DNA of 64,000 bases, taken from assembly GCF_000181515.1 (NCBI RefSeq), contig NZ_ABCG01000001.1, forward strand, positions 620,001 to 684,000, read 5' to 3'. Source of the DNA: Erythrobacter sp. SD-21 (GTDB taxonomy: Bacteria > Pseudomonadota > Alphaproteobacteria > Sphingomonadales > Sphingomonadaceae). The notes under the pieces are model-generated. The model saw nothing but the letters and a program-made list of their open reading frames with translations. It was not told the origin of the DNA and did not search any database. Positions 26,855 through 38,863 of the stretch are shown here, piece by piece. How positions within the stretch are numbered: the first letter of the stretch is position 1; the number at the start of each line of letters is the position of its first letter. Position numbers and translations under genes: made by a program.

Positions 26855-27250
26855 ATGACGTGGATTATCGCTTTTATCGCGGCTGCGCTGGCTTTTGGCG
26901 CGCTCGATGCGCTGTGGCTTGGCTGGGCCGGCCCGAATTTCTACCGTCCGAAGCTGGGCGACCTGCTTGCCGACATCTTCCGGATGGTCCCCGCACTGGT
27001 CTTCTACGCGGCCTATGTCGCGGCCATCGTGTGGTTCGCGGTGCGGCCCGGCCTTGCCGGCGGCCTCGGGTCCGCCGCGCTCAACGGCGCGTTGCTCGGC
27101 GCGATCTGCTACGCGACCTACGACCTCACCAACCAAGCTACGTTGAAACACTGGTCGACCACGGTCACGATTGCCGACATCTGCTGGGGCGCCTTCGCCA
27201 CCTCGGTCGCGGCGACCATCGCCACCTTTGCCGCCAGCAAGCTCGCCTGA
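26855..27250 (+). CDS. DUF2177 family membrane protein
   Basis: 131 residues with four predicted membrane helices. Conserved family features: 'DALWLGWAGPNFYRP', 'ICYATYDLTNQATLKHW' and 'IADICWGAFATS'. The function of DUF2177 is unknown; some homologues sit beside cryptochrome/photolyase or lipid genes. It is divergent from xseB and followed 14 bases later by another membrane protein gene. Confidence 0.85.
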   Translation: MTWIIAFIAAALAFGALDALWLGWAGPNFYRPKLGDLLADIFRMVPALVFYAAYVAAIVWFAVRPGLAGGLGSAALNGALLGAICYATYDLTNQATLKHWSTTVTIADICWGAFATSVAATIATFAASKLA

Positions 27251-27264
27251 GGTAGCCTTTCTCG

Positions 27265-27945
27265 ATGTTCATCGGACATTTCGCCCCTGCCCTCGCCGCG
27301 CGAGCCATTACCAGCGAAGCGCCCAAATTGGGCACATTGTTCGTTGCGGCGCAGATGGTCGATATCGCCTTCTTCCTGCTGGTCATGGGCGGCGTGGAGC
27401 ATTTGCGGATCACGCCCGGAATTACAGCGATGAACCCGCTCGACCTCTACGATTACCCAATAACCCACAGTCTTGCCGGCACGGCCGCCTGGGCCGTGGC
27501 CTTCGGGCTGATCGTGGCGATCGTCCTGCGCAACGCGGTGGCGGCGACCTGGGCAGCCATCGTGGTGCTTTCACACTGGATACTCGACTGGGTAAGCCAC
27601 CGTCCCGACCTGACCCTTGCCGGAGGGACGGAGCGCTACGGGCTGGGCCTGTGGAACCAGCCCCTGCTGGCCATGGCGGTGGAACTGGGCATCTTCGGCC
27701 TCGCCTTCTGGTGGTATGTGAAGCGCACTAAGGGCCCTTCGCTGCCGCCACTGATCCTCGCCGCCGTCATGCTGGTGCTCCAGGCCTACAACTGGTTCGG
27801 TCCTGAGCCGGTCGATGCCGGCCCGGGTTTCCTGCTGCTCGGCCTCTTCGCCTTTGCTCTGATGATCGTGTTCGCCTCGTGGGTCGGTTCGACCCGCTGG
27901 CATCGGAATGAGCTGGGCCTGGGGGTCGCCAGTCCGCCGATCTGA
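27265..27945 (+). CDS. Multi-pass membrane protein, metal-dependent-hydrolase-like
   Basis: 226 residues with about six membrane helices. Conserved polar residues lie in membrane-proximal positions: 'GHFAPAL', 'MVDIAFF', '[14 protein letters not shown]', '[14 protein letters not shown]'. This His/Asp pattern resembles YdjM/DUF457 'membrane-bound metal-dependent hydrolases', but I cannot confirm a substrate or activity. It precedes purL by about 50 bases; a weak TATAAG-containing stretch lies between. Confidence 0.7.
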   Translation: MFIGHFAPALAARAITSEAPKLGTLFVAAQMVDIAFFLLVMGGVEHLRITPGITAMNPLDLYDYPITHSLAGTAAWAVAFGLIVAIVLRNAVAATWAAIVVLSHWILDWVSHRPDLTLAGGTERYGLGLWNQPLLAMAVELGIFGLAFWWYVKRTKGPSLPPLILAAVMLVLQAYNWFGPEPVDAGPGFLLLGLFAFALMIVFASWVGSTRWHRNELGLGVASPPI

Positions 27946-27994
27946 AACGCTGCCATATTGCGCCCCGGCCCCGCTCCTTATAAGGGCGCGTGCC

Positions 27995-30229
27995 ATGAGC
28001 GAAATCACCCCCGACATCGTCGCCCAGCACGGCCTCTCCGAAGAAGAATACGACCGCGTCCTGCACGCCCTCGGCCGCGAGCCCAACCTCGTGGAATTGG
28101 GCATCTTTTCGGTCATGTGGAGCGAGCACTGCTCCTACAAGTCCTCGCGGCTCCACCTTAAGAAGCTTCCAACCGAGGCGCCGTGGGTGATCTGCGGACC
28201 GGGCGAGAACGCGGGCGTGATCGATATCGGCGACGGGCAGGCGGCCATCTTCAAGATGGAGAGCCACAACCACCCGAGCTACATCGAACCCTATCAGGGC
28301 GCGGCGACCGGCGTCGGCGGCATCCTGCGCGACGTCTTCACTATGGGCGCGCGCCCGGTGGCGAACGCCAACGCGCTGCGCTTCGGCCGTCCCGACCATC
28401 CCAAGATGAAGCACCTCGTGCAGGGCGTGGTCGCAGGCATTGGCGGCTACGGCAATTGCGTTGGCGTGCCGACTGTGTGCGGCGAGACCAATTTCAATCC
28501 GGCCTATGATGGCAATATCCTCGTCAACGCGATGACGGTGGGCGTCGCCGATGCCGACAAGATTTTTTACAGCGCAGCGACCGGCGTCGGGAACCCGATC
28601 GTCTATGTCGGCTCCAAGACCGGGCGCGACGGTATCCACGGCGCGACCATGGCGTCCGCCGATTTCGAGGAAGACGCCGACGCCAAGCGCCCCACGGTGC
28701 AGGTGGGCGACCCCTTCACCGAGAAGCTGCTCATCGAAGCGTGCCTCGAACTGATGGCGACCGACGCGATCGTCGCGATCCAGGATATGGGCGCCGCAGG
28801 CCTCACCTCCTCCAGCGTCGAAATGGCGACCAACGGCAAGGCCGGCATCCGCCTCGACATGGACAAGGTTCCCTGCCGCGAAGAGGGCATGACGCCTTAC
28901 GAAATGATGCTGAGCGAGAGCCAGGAACGCATGCTCATGGTCCTGAAGCCTGGCAAGGAAGCGATGGCGGCGGCGATCTTCGAGAAGTGGGAGCTCGATT
29001 TCGCAGTCATCGGCGAAGTTACCGATACGCAGCACATGGTCCTCGAATTCGGCGGCGAAGTTGTCTGCGACATTCCGCTCGGTCCTCTCGCAGCCGATGC
29101 GCCCGAATACGATCGCCCTTACCTTTCGAAAGAAGAATACACGACGTGGGCTGGCGTCGCTCCGATGACCAATCGCCCGGACACGGACGATGTCGGCGGC
29201 GACCTGATGAAGCTGCTTGCCTCGCCCAACCTCTCGTCGCGCAAGTGGATTTCCGAGCAGTACGACAGCCAGGTCGGCGCGGACACGCTCCAGACCGGTG
29301 GCGATGCAGGCGTGGTGCGCGTGCACGGCACGAAGAAGGCGCTGGCGATCAGCACCGACTGCACCCCGCGCTATGTCCACGCTGCCCCTTATGAAGGCGG
29401 CAAGCAGGCAATTGCCGAGGCCTATCGCAACCTCTGCGCAGTGGGCGCGCGACCGCTGGCGGTGACCAACTGCCTCAACTTCGCCAACCCGCAGCGCCCC
29501 GAAATCATGGCGCAGTTCGTCCACGCGCTGGAAGGCATGGGCCGCGCCTGCCGCGTGCTCGACTTCCCCGTAGTGAGCGGCAACGTCAGCCTCTACAACG
29601 AGAGCAAGGCGACCGGCGGCGGTTCGGCCATCCTGCCTACCCCCGCCATCGGCGGCGTTGGCCTGATCGACGACTACGACCACATGATGACCATGCCGTT
29701 CAAGGCCGAGGGCGAGGCAATCTACCTCATCCATGCCGAGGAATGGGCAACCGCCGATCCGGAACGTTCGCACCTCGGCAAATCGCTTTGGCTCAAGGAA
29801 ATCCACGGCCGCGACGAAGGCCGTACCCCGCCAACCGATCTCACAGTCGAGAAGAACGCGGGCAAGATCATCCTCCAGCTCATTGCCGACGGTCTTGTCA
29901 GCGCGGTCCACGATGTCTCGGACGGCGGCCTCGCCATCGCGCTGGCCGAAATGGCCATAGCTGGCGGTATCGGCGCCGATGTCGATTGGAACGAGGAGTA
30001 TTCGAAGGCTGCATGGTGGTTCGGTGAAGATCAGGGCCGATACGTGATCACTGTCCCCGACACGCAGGCGCTCAACGAAGCGCTTGCCGAGGGTACGGAG
30101 AACGACGAGACAGCGTCCATCGGTTTCCGCCGCATCGGCAAGACCGGCGGCTCCACGCTGTTCGGCAATTCGATCGACGAAATGCGCGCCGCACACCGCA
30201 GCTTCTTCGACGAGTGGATGGAGAACTGA
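27995..30229 (+). CDS. purL: Phosphoribosylformylglycinamidine synthase subunit PurL
   Basis: Converts FGAR to FGAM with ATP and ammonia from PurQ. 744 residues: the short PurL form that requires separate PurS and PurQ, which are not in this window. Seen: '[14 protein letters not shown]' (N-terminal), '[23 protein letters not shown]', '[17 protein letters not shown]', '[11 protein letters not shown]', '[10 protein letters not shown]', '[17 protein letters not shown]'. The ATG at 27995 starts 'MSEITPDIV', matching relatives; the frame stays open upstream. Confidence 0.97.
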   Translation: MSEITPDIVAQHGLSEEEYDRVLHALGREPNLVELGIFSVMWSEHCSYKSSRLHLKKLPTEAPWVICGPGENAGVIDIGDGQAAIFKMESHNHPSYIEPYQGAATGVGGILRDVFTMGARPVANANALRFGRPDHPKMKHLVQGVVAGIGGYGNCVGVPTVCGETNFNPAYDGNILVNAMTVGVADADKIFYSAATGVGNPIVYVGSKTGRDGIHGATMASADFEEDADAKRPTVQVGDPFTEKLLIEACLELMATDAIVAIQDMGAAGLTSSSVEMATNGKAGIRLDMDKVPCREEGMTPYEMMLSESQERMLMVLKPGKEAMAAAIFEKWELDFAVIGEVTDTQHMVLEFGGEVVCDIPLGPLAADAPEYDRPYLSKEEYTTWAGVAPMTNRPDTDDVGGDLMKLLASPNLSSRKWISEQYDSQVGADTLQTGGDAGVVRVHGTKKALAISTDCTPRYVHAAPYEGGKQAIAEAYRNLCAVGARPLAVTNCLNFANPQRPEIMAQFVHALEGMGRACRVLDFPVVSGNVSLYNESKATGGGSAILPTPAIGGVGLIDDYDHMMTMPFKAEGEAIYLIHAEEWATADPERSHLGKSLWLKEIHGRDEGRTPPTDLTVEKNAGKIILQLIADGLVSAVHDVSDGGLAIALAEMAIAGGIGADVDWNEEYSKAAWWFGEDQGRYVITVPDTQALNEALAEGTENDETASIGFRRIGKTGGSTLFGNSIDEMRAAHRSFFDEWMEN

Positions 30230-30234
30230 GCTAG

Positions 30235-30567
<333 letters not shown>

Positions 30568-30568
30568 C

Positions 30569-30979
30569 ATGACCGCAGGCTATTCCGGAACCGCGCTCGC
30601 CAAGAAGCTCAACCTGCGCGACGGGCAGCGCGTATGGTTCGACGGCATGCCCGAGAACGTCATCGACGAGATCGACGAATACGCGCTCGAACTTACCTTC
30701 GTCGACTGCCCCGAGGACCACCCAGACGCCGCGCATATATTCGTAACCGAGCGCGCCGCGCTTTCGGAGAAGCTGGAAGTGCTGCGACAGAGCATCGCAC
30801 AGGACGGGCAAGTCTGGGTCAGCTGGCCCAAGCAGGGCTCCGGCGTTTCGACCGAGGTGGGCGAGCACGATGTGCGCTTGGCGGGCTTGGCGCTCGGCTT
30901 CGTCGACACGAAGAAATGCGCGGTGGACGAAACCTGGTCAGGTCTCAAATTCGCGATACGCAAGGAACTGCGCACATGA
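30569..30979 (+). CDS. DUF3052 domain protein
   Basis: 136 residues, soluble. The C-terminal half carries '[16 protein letters not shown]' and '[28 protein letters not shown]', hallmarks of DUF3052. The N-terminal '[19 protein letters not shown]' is also typical. Function is unknown. It begins one base after the DUF6122 stop and overlaps the next gene by four bases (ATGA), so it is translated together with both. Confidence 0.82.
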   Translation: MTAGYSGTALAKKLNLRDGQRVWFDGMPENVIDEIDEYALELTFVDCPEDHPDAAHIFVTERAALSEKLEVLRQSIAQDGQVWVSWPKQGSGVSTEVGEHDVRLAGLALGFVDTKKCAVDETWSGLKFAIRKELRT

Positions 30980-31647
30980 AGGACCACGAGAGTGTCGCCT
31001 ATTCGCTCGAACGGCTTGCTGACGACGATGCGGTCGCTCGCGCCCGCGCCATGCGCGACCGGCTGAAGCAGCGTCGCACCTGCCGTTATTTCTCCGACGA
31101 AGCTGTGCCGCGCGAAGTGATCGAGGCGGCCATCGAGGCGGCCGGCACCGCGCCCAATGGCGCCAACCACCAGCCCTGGCACTTCGCCGTGGTCTCCTCG
31201 TCCGACAAGAAGCGCGCGATCCGCGAGGCTGCAGAGGAAGAGGAGCGCAATTTCTATGCCGGCAAGGCGAGTAATGAATGGCTCGACGCCCTCGCTCCGC
31301 TTGGCACGGACGAGGACAAGCCGTTCCTCGAAACCGCGCCGTGGCTGATCGTCGTCTTCGCCCAAAGGAAGGGCGGGATCGAAGAGGATGGCAAGACGCA
31401 AAACTATTACGTCAGCGAGAGCGTCGGCATCGCCTGCGGAATACTGATCGCAACGCTGCACGAGGCGGGCCTCGCCACGCTGACGCACACACCCTCGCCC
31501 ATGGGCTTCCTGCGCGAAATCTGCGAGCGGCCGGAACACGAGAAGCCGCTCATGGTCGTGGTTGTCGGCCACCCGGAAGAGGGCGCCACCGTCCCGGCGC
31601 ATGCCTTGAGGAAAAAGCCGCTGACGCAGATCGCGTCATGGCTGTGA
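30976..31647 (+). CDS. Nitroreductase-fold flavoprotein, iodotyrosine-deiodinase-like
   Basis: 223 residues. FMN-binding nitroreductase features: '[13 protein letters not shown]', '[16 protein letters not shown]', and '[25 protein letters not shown]'. Alignment by eye to human iodotyrosine deiodinase (IYD) is close over the whole length, including 'EEEERNF', '[10 protein letters not shown]' and the tail 'KKPLTQI'. IYD uses a lid with Glu157, Tyr161 and Lys182; here these fall on Glu89, Phe93 and Lys115. The enzyme may reductively dehalogenate halotyrosines or halophenols; a plain nitroreductase role is the alternative. It overlaps the DUF3052 gene by four bases. Confidence 0.85.
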   Translation: MKDHESVAYSLERLADDDAVARARAMRDRLKQRRTCRYFSDEAVPREVIEAAIEAAGTAPNGANHQPWHFAVVSSSDKKRAIREAAEEEERNFYAGKASNEWLDALAPLGTDEDKPFLETAPWLIVVFAQRKGGIEEDGKTQNYYVSESVGIACGILIATLHEAGLATLTHTPSPMGFLREICERPEHEKPLMVVVVGHPEEGATVPAHALRKKPLTQIASWL

Positions 31648-31724
31648 TTCCCCGCGAAGGCGGGGATCTCAGGCAATCAAAGGAAGACCAGAGGGCAGGA
31701 GACCCCCGCCTGCGCGGGGGGGCA
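31647..31724. repeat. Palindromic intergenic repeat (two GC hairpin arms)
   Basis: The left arm, starting in the upstream stop codon, reads CCCCGCGAAGGCGGGGATCT; the right arm, about 31697-31722, contains GAGACCCCCGCCTGCGCGGG. The arms are imperfect inverted repeats of each other and each forms its own small hairpin. The motif resembles the dispersed palindromes common in sphingomonad genomes. It may also end transcription of the two converging genes. Confidence 0.75.
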
Positions 31725-31731
31725 CCAGAAA

Positions 31732-32565
31732 TTAAGCCGCCAGCTTCTGCGACTCGGCTGGCTCGGCGAGAAGGTCGTAGGGGTCGATGCCCTCGCTGCG
31801 CCAGATGCGGTGGCATTCCTTGTACCAGTGCGGGTCCGGAATGTTGAACTTCGCGCGTGCTTCCGCGAGGTCTGTTGCCAGCAATTCGCAGATCGACATG
31901 GCGACCAGCGGCGGACAGGCAACGCCTGTCTTGTGCGCCTGGCGGCAGGCTTTGAAGACCGGAGCCGCGCTCTTCACCGTTTTCTTGATCTGCAGCGCCC
32001 CAGCATAGCCGATGAGCAAGTGGCCGTGGCTCGGGCTTTGGCCGTGGGTGAAAAGCAGGACGCACTGTTCTCCCAGTCCATCGCGGCCATAGCCGGTGAG
32101 GACATGCATCAGATCATGCGTATCGCGCTGGCGGAAACCGAACCATTCGACGAGGTCGCCATATTTCGGATTGCCCAGCTTCTCCGCCTCCTCGACCAGT
32201 CCGGCGGCGGACAGGCCTTCGCTCTCCATGAAATCGCAATAGGCATGCGCGACGCTACCCTTGGGCAGTTTGCGCAGGGCTGCATGGTCATCGAGGATCG
32301 GCGGGAGATAGGGTTCGTCCGAGCGCAGCTTCTCGCCATGCTCGCTCAGCGTCAGCGCGCGGACGCGGGGTATGAAGGTCTTGCTCGGCAGCGATTCGAA
32401 GATCTTGAAGACGTGGCTGGTTTCTTCCTTGTCCTTCAGCAGGTCGCGGAAATGGCCATAGGCCTTGGGCAGCGAATATTTCGGCTCAGGACGACGCGGG
32501 TCGCGCAGGATCGTGCCGTCGCTGGCGCATTCGATATCGGGGGCAAGCTGGGTCTGGTTGTTCAT
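31732..32565 (-). CDS. Coq4 family ubiquinone biosynthesis protein
   Basis: 277 residues. The Coq4 zinc motif H-D-x-x-H-(x11)-E is visible in 'THDLMHVLTGYGRDGLGE', at about residues 148-164. Coq4 acts at C1 of the benzoquinone head-group in ubiquinone synthesis and, in eukaryotes, organises the complex; alphaproteobacteria often carry it. 'HAYCDFMESEGLS' and 'GYAGALQIKK' are also family-like. It is alone here, without other ubi genes, and convergent with the IYD-like gene across the palindromic repeat. Confidence 0.87.
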   Translation of the reverse strand: MNNQTQLAPDIECASDGTILRDPRRPEPKYSLPKAYGHFRDLLKDKEETSHVFKIFESLPSKTFIPRVRALTLSEHGEKLRSDEPYLPPILDDHAALRKLPKGSVAHAYCDFMESEGLSAAGLVEEAEKLGNPKYGDLVEWFGFRQRDTHDLMHVLTGYGRDGLGEQCVLLFTHGQSPSHGHLLIGYAGALQIKKTVKSAAPVFKACRQAHKTGVACPPLVAMSICELLATDLAEARAKFNIPDPHWYKECHRIWRSEGIDPYDLLAEPAESQKLAA

Positions 32566-32626
32566 GCGGCGTCTCTACTGACAGGAATGTCAATATACCG
32601 TTTAAGTTCCGGAATTGAAACCTAGT

Positions 32627-33511
32627 TCAGCCCATCACCCATTCGGTTTCCGGAATGCCGAGCAGTTTCAGCACCGCTGTCAGGTCCTTGCTGACAATCC
32701 GCCCGTTGGCCGCATCGCGCGCCTTGGGCTTGGCGCGATAGGCAATGCCGTAGTCCGCCGCTTCGATCATCGGGATGTCGTTGGCGCCGTCTCCCGTCGC
32801 GAGCACACGCGCGCCCTCGCCCAGTTTGCCGCGCTCCTCTTCGAGCGTGGCGAGCTTGGTCGAGGCATCGCTGACCGGCCCGGCGAGCGCCCCTGTAAGC
32901 TGCCCTTTCGATACCGCCAGCCGGTTTCCGACTACGCGATCGAACCCCAATTGTTCGCCCACGCGATCGGCGAAATGATGGAAGCCGCCGGTCACGAGCA
33001 CCGTACGGCAGCCCTTCGACTTCAGCGTCTGCACCAGCGTGCGAGCGCCCGCCACCGGGGCGATGCGCTCGGCAAGGCAATTGTCGATCGCGCGTTCGCC
33101 CAGCCCTTCGAGCAAGCCGACGCGCTCACGCAGCGCACTTTCAAACTCGAGCTCGCCGCGCATGGCGCGCTCCGTGATCTCGGCGACCTTGTCCTTGATC
33201 CCGGCGAAATCGGCCAGCTCGTCGATACATTCCTGCCCGATCATGGTCGAATCCATGTCCGACACGAATAGGTGGGGTATCTCGATCGCGTGATCGGCCA
33301 CCAGCAGGTCGCTCTCGCCGAAATGCTCGGTCATGATAGCGGCGACCTGTTTCGCATCGCCATGCGGCAGCGAGACTTCCAGCACATCGCTGCAGAAATC
33401 GAGCATGGCGGCCGCGGCCACCGGCATGCCAGCCTGGCCGAGCGCCGCGCTCGCCGCGTCGAGGCGGGTTTCCACACCCGATGCCTCTGCTATCAGCCGT
33501 GCGATGAGCAT
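32627..33511 (-). CDS. serB: Phosphoserine phosphatase
   Basis: Last step of serine synthesis. 294 residues: N-terminal ACT-like part, then the HAD core with nucleophile in '[18 protein letters not shown]', '[11 protein letters not shown]' (motif II), a Lys region '[10 protein letters not shown]', and '[23 protein letters not shown]' (motif III). The ATG at 33511 has AGGGGA nine bases upstream. That ribosome-binding site lies inside the 5' end of the divergent miaA, and the two start codons share ATGAGCAT. Confidence 0.95.
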   Translation of the reverse strand: MLIARLIAEASGVETRLDAASAALGQAGMPVAAAAMLDFCSDVLEVSLPHGDAKQVAAIMTEHFGESDLLVADHAIEIPHLFVSDMDSTMIGQECIDELADFAGIKDKVAEITERAMRGELEFESALRERVGLLEGLGERAIDNCLAERIAPVAGARTLVQTLKSKGCRTVLVTGGFHHFADRVGEQLGFDRVVGNRLAVSKGQLTGALAGPVSDASTKLATLEEERGKLGEGARVLATGDGANDIPMIEAADYGIAYRAKPKARDAANGRIVSKDLTAVLKLLGIPETEWVMG

Positions 33512-34457
33512 CAATACGTCCCCTGAATTGCCACCTGTCGCGCTCATTGCAGGGCCGACCGCCAGCGGCAAGAGCGATCTCGCCGTGCGGCTGGGGCAGC
33601 AGTTGGAAGCGCAAGGGACGAAGGCCGTGGTGCTCAACGCCGATAGCGCGCAGGTCTATGCCGATCTGCGCGTCCTTTCGGCGCGCCCAAGCGAAGAGGA
33701 AATGGGCGGGATCGAGCACCGCCTGTTCGGCGCCTGGGACGGGGCGGTCGCCTGCTCGGCAGCCGACTGGGCGGCGGCGGTCAAACGCGAGATTGCGAGC
33801 CTGCATGCAGAGGGCGCGGTGCCGATCCTGTGCGGCGGGACGGGCCTTTATATGCGCACTCTGCTCGAAGGCATCGCCCCGGTGCCCGAGATTGATCCCG
33901 TTATCCGCGAGCAGGTGCGCGCGTTGTCTCAAGGCGAAGCGCGTGCGGCGCTCGAAACGGAGGACCCGGAGGCCGCCTCCCGCCTCGCGCCCGCCGATGC
34001 TTCCCGCACGACGCGGGCGCTGGAAGTCGTGCGCTCAACCGGTAGGACCTTGAAAGAGTGGCAAGCGCAAAAGACGGGCGGGATCGGATCGCAGATCGAC
34101 CTTTATCCCCTGCTCCTCCTGCCCGAACGCGAGTGGCTCTACGAACGCTGCGACCGGCGCTTTGTCCTGATGCTGGATGGCGGGGCCATTGGAGAGGTCG
34201 AGGCGCTGTTGGCGCGCCAGCTCGATCCCTCGCTTCCGGTCATGCGGGCCATCGGTGTGCCCGAGATCGCAAGCCTCCTCCAAGGCGATCTATCGCGGGA
34301 TGAATGTATCTTCGCTGGCCAGCGCGCCACACGTCAGTACGCCAAGCGGCAATACACTTGGTTCAGGCACCAGCCACCGGGATCGTGGCCGCGCGATCAT
34401 AACAAAACTATCGACGGATACGATATTTTTGTTTCTTTGTTGCGCAAAGCAGGTTGA
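33504..34457 (+). CDS. miaA: tRNA dimethylallyltransferase
   Basis: Adds a dimethylallyl group to N6 of A37 in tRNAs reading UNN codons. 317 residues. Seen: P-loop '[15 protein letters not shown]', '[11 protein letters not shown]', '[18 protein letters not shown]', '[19 protein letters not shown]', and C-terminal '[15 protein letters not shown]'. The ATG at 33504 overlaps the serB start by 8 bases on the other strand. No good ribosome-binding site is visible; a TTG eight codons later is an alternative. An isopentenyl product from the polyprenyl pathway is its cosubstrate. Confidence 0.95.
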   Translation: MSINTSPELPPVALIAGPTASGKSDLAVRLGQQLEAQGTKAVVLNADSAQVYADLRVLSARPSEEEMGGIEHRLFGAWDGAVACSAADWAAAVKREIASLHAEGAVPILCGGTGLYMRTLLEGIAPVPEIDPVIREQVRALSQGEARAALETEDPEAASRLAPADASRTTRALEVVRSTGRTLKEWQAQKTGGIGSQIDLYPLLLLPEREWLYERCDRRFVLMLDGGAIGEVEALLARQLDPSLPVMRAIGVPEIASLLQGDLSRDECIFAGQRATRQYAKRQYTWFRHQPPGSWPRDHNKTIDGYDIFVSLLRKAG

Positions 34458-34492
34458 CAGGACACCATTCGTTTCCCATACGAAAGGTCCAG

Positions 34493-34529
34493 TCGGCCCG
34501 GCGCTACGACCCCAGCGCCGGGCCGATTT
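34493..34529 (+). terminator. Perfect 13-bp stem-loop between miaA and ilvB (terminator or attenuator)
   Basis: TCGGCCCGGCGCT pairs without mismatch with AGCGCCGGGCCGA around an eight-base loop, followed by only TTTG. It begins about 36 bases after the miaA stop and ends 24 bases before the ilvB GTG. It can terminate miaA transcripts or regulate ilvB. I find no Ile/Val/Leu-rich leader peptide. Confidence 0.65.
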
Positions 34530-34552
34530 GTGCCTAGTAATGGAGGAAACCC

Positions 34553-36301
34553 GTGTCGGAAGAGCGCAGCGGAGCTGCCATATTGATCGAATGCCTCAAG
34601 CGGCAGGGAGTCGAATTCGTGTTCGGCTATCCCGGCGGCGCGGTCTTGCCGATCTATGACGAACTCTTTGCCGACAGCGACATCCGCCACATTCTCGTCC
34701 GCCACGAAGCAGGCGCGGCGCATGCTGCGGAAGGCTATGCCCGCTCCACCGGCAAGCCCGGCGTGGTGCTCGTCACCAGCGGGCCCGGTGCGACCAATGC
34801 GGTTACCGGCATTGCCGATGCCTACATGGATTCGATCCCCATGGTGGTGATCACCGGACAGGTCCCCACGGGCCTGATCGGGACCGACGCCTTCCAGGAA
34901 GCCGATACGGTCGGCCTCACCCGCCATTGCTCGAAACATAATTACCTCGTGAAGGACCCCGAGCGGCTGCGCGCCACTATCGAGGAGGCTTTCCGTATCG
35001 CCACGACCGGTCGCCCCGGTCCGGTCGTGGTCGACATCCCCAAGGACGTGCAGATCGCGCTCGCCAACTGGAGCGAACAGGAGGAAGCCCCCCTGCCCTC
35101 GCACCGCTACCAGCCCCGGCTGGTCGGCGCGGCTGATGAAATCGCGGAAGCGGTCGAAATGCTAGGTCAGGCAGAGCGTCCGGTCTTCTATACCGGCGGC
35201 GGCGTTATCAATGCCGGGCCGCGTGCTTCCGAATTGTTGCGCAAGCTCCAGCATGCGACCGGCGCGCCGGTGACCAGCACACTGATGGGCCTCGGTGCCT
35301 TCCCCGCGGACCATACCGACTGGCTCGGCATGCTCGGCATGCATGGAACCTTCGAAGCCAATATGGCGATGAACCGCGCCGACTTGATCGTTGCGATCGG
35401 AGCGCGTTTCGATGACCGCGTAACCGGCCGGCTTGATGCCTTCGCCCCGGAAGCGAAGAAGATCCACATCGATATCGACCGGGCCAGCATCAACAAGATC
35501 GTGCCCGTCGATCTCGGCATCGTGGGCGATTGCGGCCATGTCCTCGAGCAGTTGCTGGAAGGCTGGGGCAGCCGCAAGGGCCGCGACCTTTCGGAATGGC
35601 AAGCGCGTATCCTCGGCTGGAAGGCGCGCGACTGCCTCGCCTATCCAGAGAAGTCCGAGCAAATCATGCCGCAGAAGAGCATCGAACGGCTCTTCGCGCT
35701 GACGAAGGATCGCGATCCGATCATCACCACCGAGGTCGGCCAGCACCAGATGTGGGCGGCGCAGTATTTCGGCTTCATGGGCCCGAACAAGTGGCTCACC
35801 AGCGGCGGCCTCGGCACGATGGGTTATGGCCTACCGGCTGCCATCGGCGCGCAGCTGGGCAATCCCGACAGCCTCGTGATCGACATTGCCGGTGAGGCGA
35901 GCATCCAGATGAATATCCAGGAGCTCGGCACCGCGAGCCAGTTCCGCCTGCCGGTGAAGGTGTTCATCCTCAACAACGAATACATGGGCATGGTCCGCCA
36001 GTGGCAGGAACTGACCTATGAAAGCCGCTATTCGAACAGCTATTCGGACAGCCTGCCCGATTTCGTGAAACTGGCCGAGGCTTATGGCTGGAAGGGCATC
36101 CGCATCGACGACGAAAGCCAGCTCGACGCAGGCATCGAAGCCATGCTCGCGCATGACGGGCCGGTGATCGTCGATTGCCAGGTGGCGAAGGAAGCGAACT
36201 GCTTCCCGATGATCCCCAGCGGCGCGGCGCATACCGACATGCTGCTCTACGGCGACCAGGTCGGCGGCACGATGGACGACGAAGCAAAGGCACTGGTGTG
36301 A
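34553..36301 (+). CDS. ilvB: Acetolactate synthase, large (catalytic) subunit
   Basis: Makes 2-acetolactate or 2-aceto-2-hydroxybutyrate, the first common step of Val/Leu/Ile synthesis; needs ThDP, FAD and Mg. 582 residues. Seen: '[19 protein letters not shown]', the catalytic Glu in '[16 protein letters not shown]', '[16 protein letters not shown]', '[15 protein letters not shown]', and the ThDP/Mg region '[15 protein letters not shown]' to '[13 protein letters not shown]'. The GTG at 34553 has GGAGGAA a few bases upstream. The stop overlaps the next start as TGATG. Confidence 0.97.
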   Translation: MSEERSGAAILIECLKRQGVEFVFGYPGGAVLPIYDELFADSDIRHILVRHEAGAAHAAEGYARSTGKPGVVLVTSGPGATNAVTGIADAYMDSIPMVVITGQVPTGLIGTDAFQEADTVGLTRHCSKHNYLVKDPERLRATIEEAFRIATTGRPGPVVVDIPKDVQIALANWSEQEEAPLPSHRYQPRLVGAADEIAEAVEMLGQAERPVFYTGGGVINAGPRASELLRKLQHATGAPVTSTLMGLGAFPADHTDWLGMLGMHGTFEANMAMNRADLIVAIGARFDDRVTGRLDAFAPEAKKIHIDIDRASINKIVPVDLGIVGDCGHVLEQLLEGWGSRKGRDLSEWQARILGWKARDCLAYPEKSEQIMPQKSIERLFALTKDRDPIITTEVGQHQMWAAQYFGFMGPNKWLTSGGLGTMGYGLPAAIGAQLGNPDSLVIDIAGEASIQMNIQELGTASQFRLPVKVFILNNEYMGMVRQWQELTYESRYSNSYSDSLPDFVKLAEAYGWKGIRIDDESQLDAGIEAMLAHDGPVIVDCQVAKEANCFPMIPSGAAHTDMLLYGDQVGGTMDDEAKALV

Positions 36302-36596
36302 TGGTCATTTCGAAAGAACTCCCCGCCGATCTCGCGGCCAAGGCCCAGCGCCGCAACTGGTACACGCGCGAGAACGCCGAGCAGCTGCTCGACTGGATCG
36401 AGGAGACCGGGCAGCGCTTCCTCGGCGTCGATGTCGCGCAGGCTCAGGACGATGGCAGCTGGCTGCTGATCGACGAAGGGCTCGACCTTTCGCGCCAGAC
36501 CGAGAATTTCGAAGCCGTGCGCCGCGGTCGCCAATTCATCGGCGAGTACGATGGCGAAGGACGCATGTTCGCGCCCGTGTGGCAGGATCGGGGTGC

Positions 36597-36600
<4 letters not shown>
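36301..36600 (+). CDS. Unknown 99-residue protein between ilvB and ilvN
   Basis: Starts at the TGATG overlap with ilvB and ends at the ATGA overlap with ilvN, so it is translated as part of the acetolactate synthase operon. 99 residues, soluble, Trp- and acid-rich: 'RRNWYTRENAEQLLDWIEETGQRFLGVDV', 'DGSWLLIDEGLDLS', 'RQFIGEYDGEGRMFAPVWQ' (quoted in part). No signal peptide, membrane helix or motif I recognise. Composition is like its neighbours. Role in the pathway is a guess from position only. Confidence 0.8.
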
Positions 36601-38160
<1,560 letters not shown>

Positions 38161-38208
38161 TCGATTGCCGCTTGTCCGCCACCGACCCCGCCGCAAGCCT
38201 CTAAAGTC

Positions 38209-38805
38209 ATGAACACTCTCGGATTTTCCTGCGCTTGCGGCGCAGTCACCGGCTCGATTGCCACGGCGACAACGGCTGAAGGCGATTTCGTCTACTGCCA
38301 TTGCACCGATTGCCAGTCGGTTTCGAAATATCTGGGCGCGGAGGATCGTATTCTGGAACAGGCTGGGGGAACAGCGCTCTACCAGTCGCGCTGTGCCCGG
38401 CTCTCCATTGCGAGCGGCAAGGACAGGCTGGCCGGGCTCCACATGACCGACAAGCCGACGCTGCGGTGGTACGCGACGTGCTGCAACACGCCGATGTTCA
38501 ACACCTATGCCAACGGCAAGCTCCCTTACGTGACTACGCTTCTCGCCAATTGCGAGGCGGAAGGCCGCGCAGCGCTGGGCGAACCGATCGGACACCTCTT
38601 CCTGCAAGACGCTCCGGGCGATACCGAGGGTCTTGAACCGCTCTCCATGAATGCGCTGCTGCGCCGCTTCTTCAAGCGCATGGTCAAGGACACATTCAGC
38701 GGCGACCGGCGGCGAAATCCGCTCTTCGATGCCGAGACGCTCCAGCCGATCGCAAAGCCCAGGCGGCTCACCCCTGCCGAACGCGCGCAGCTTGCGGGGT
38801 CATAG
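38209..38805 (+). CDS. DUF6151 / GFA-like Cys-rich protein
   Basis: 198 residues. Cysteine pairs in the style of glutathione-dependent formaldehyde-activating (GFA, Mss4-fold) proteins: 'FSCACGAVTG', 'VYCHCTDCQSV', and later 'RWYATCCNTPMF', suggesting bound zinc. The C-terminal basic region ends 'PRRLTPAERAQLAGS'. DUF6151 is the closest family I recognise. No enzymatic role is established. It begins 48 bases after ilvC and may be read through from it. Confidence 0.8.
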   Translation: MNTLGFSCACGAVTGSIATATTAEGDFVYCHCTDCQSVSKYLGAEDRILEQAGGTALYQSRCARLSIASGKDRLAGLHMTDKPTLRWYATCCNTPMFNTYANGKLPYVTTLLANCEAEGRAALGEPIGHLFLQDAPGDTEGLEPLSMNALLRRFFKRMVKDTFSGDRRRNPLFDAETLQPIAKPRRLTPAERAQLAGS

Positions 38806-38863
38806 GGGAACAGTCCCTGCCGGATTCAGTTGCTTCAACAGACCGCTTGCCGAAAGGACATCC

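Noticed and set aside
27767..30196. 809-residue open frame on the minus strand opposite purL
   Set aside because: GC-rich shadow of purL; no family-like motif, low-complexity composition, and purL is certain.
34441..34552. Ile/Val/Leu leader peptide for ilvB attenuation
   Set aside because: No ATG/GTG with a run of branched-chain codons between miaA and the stem-loop.
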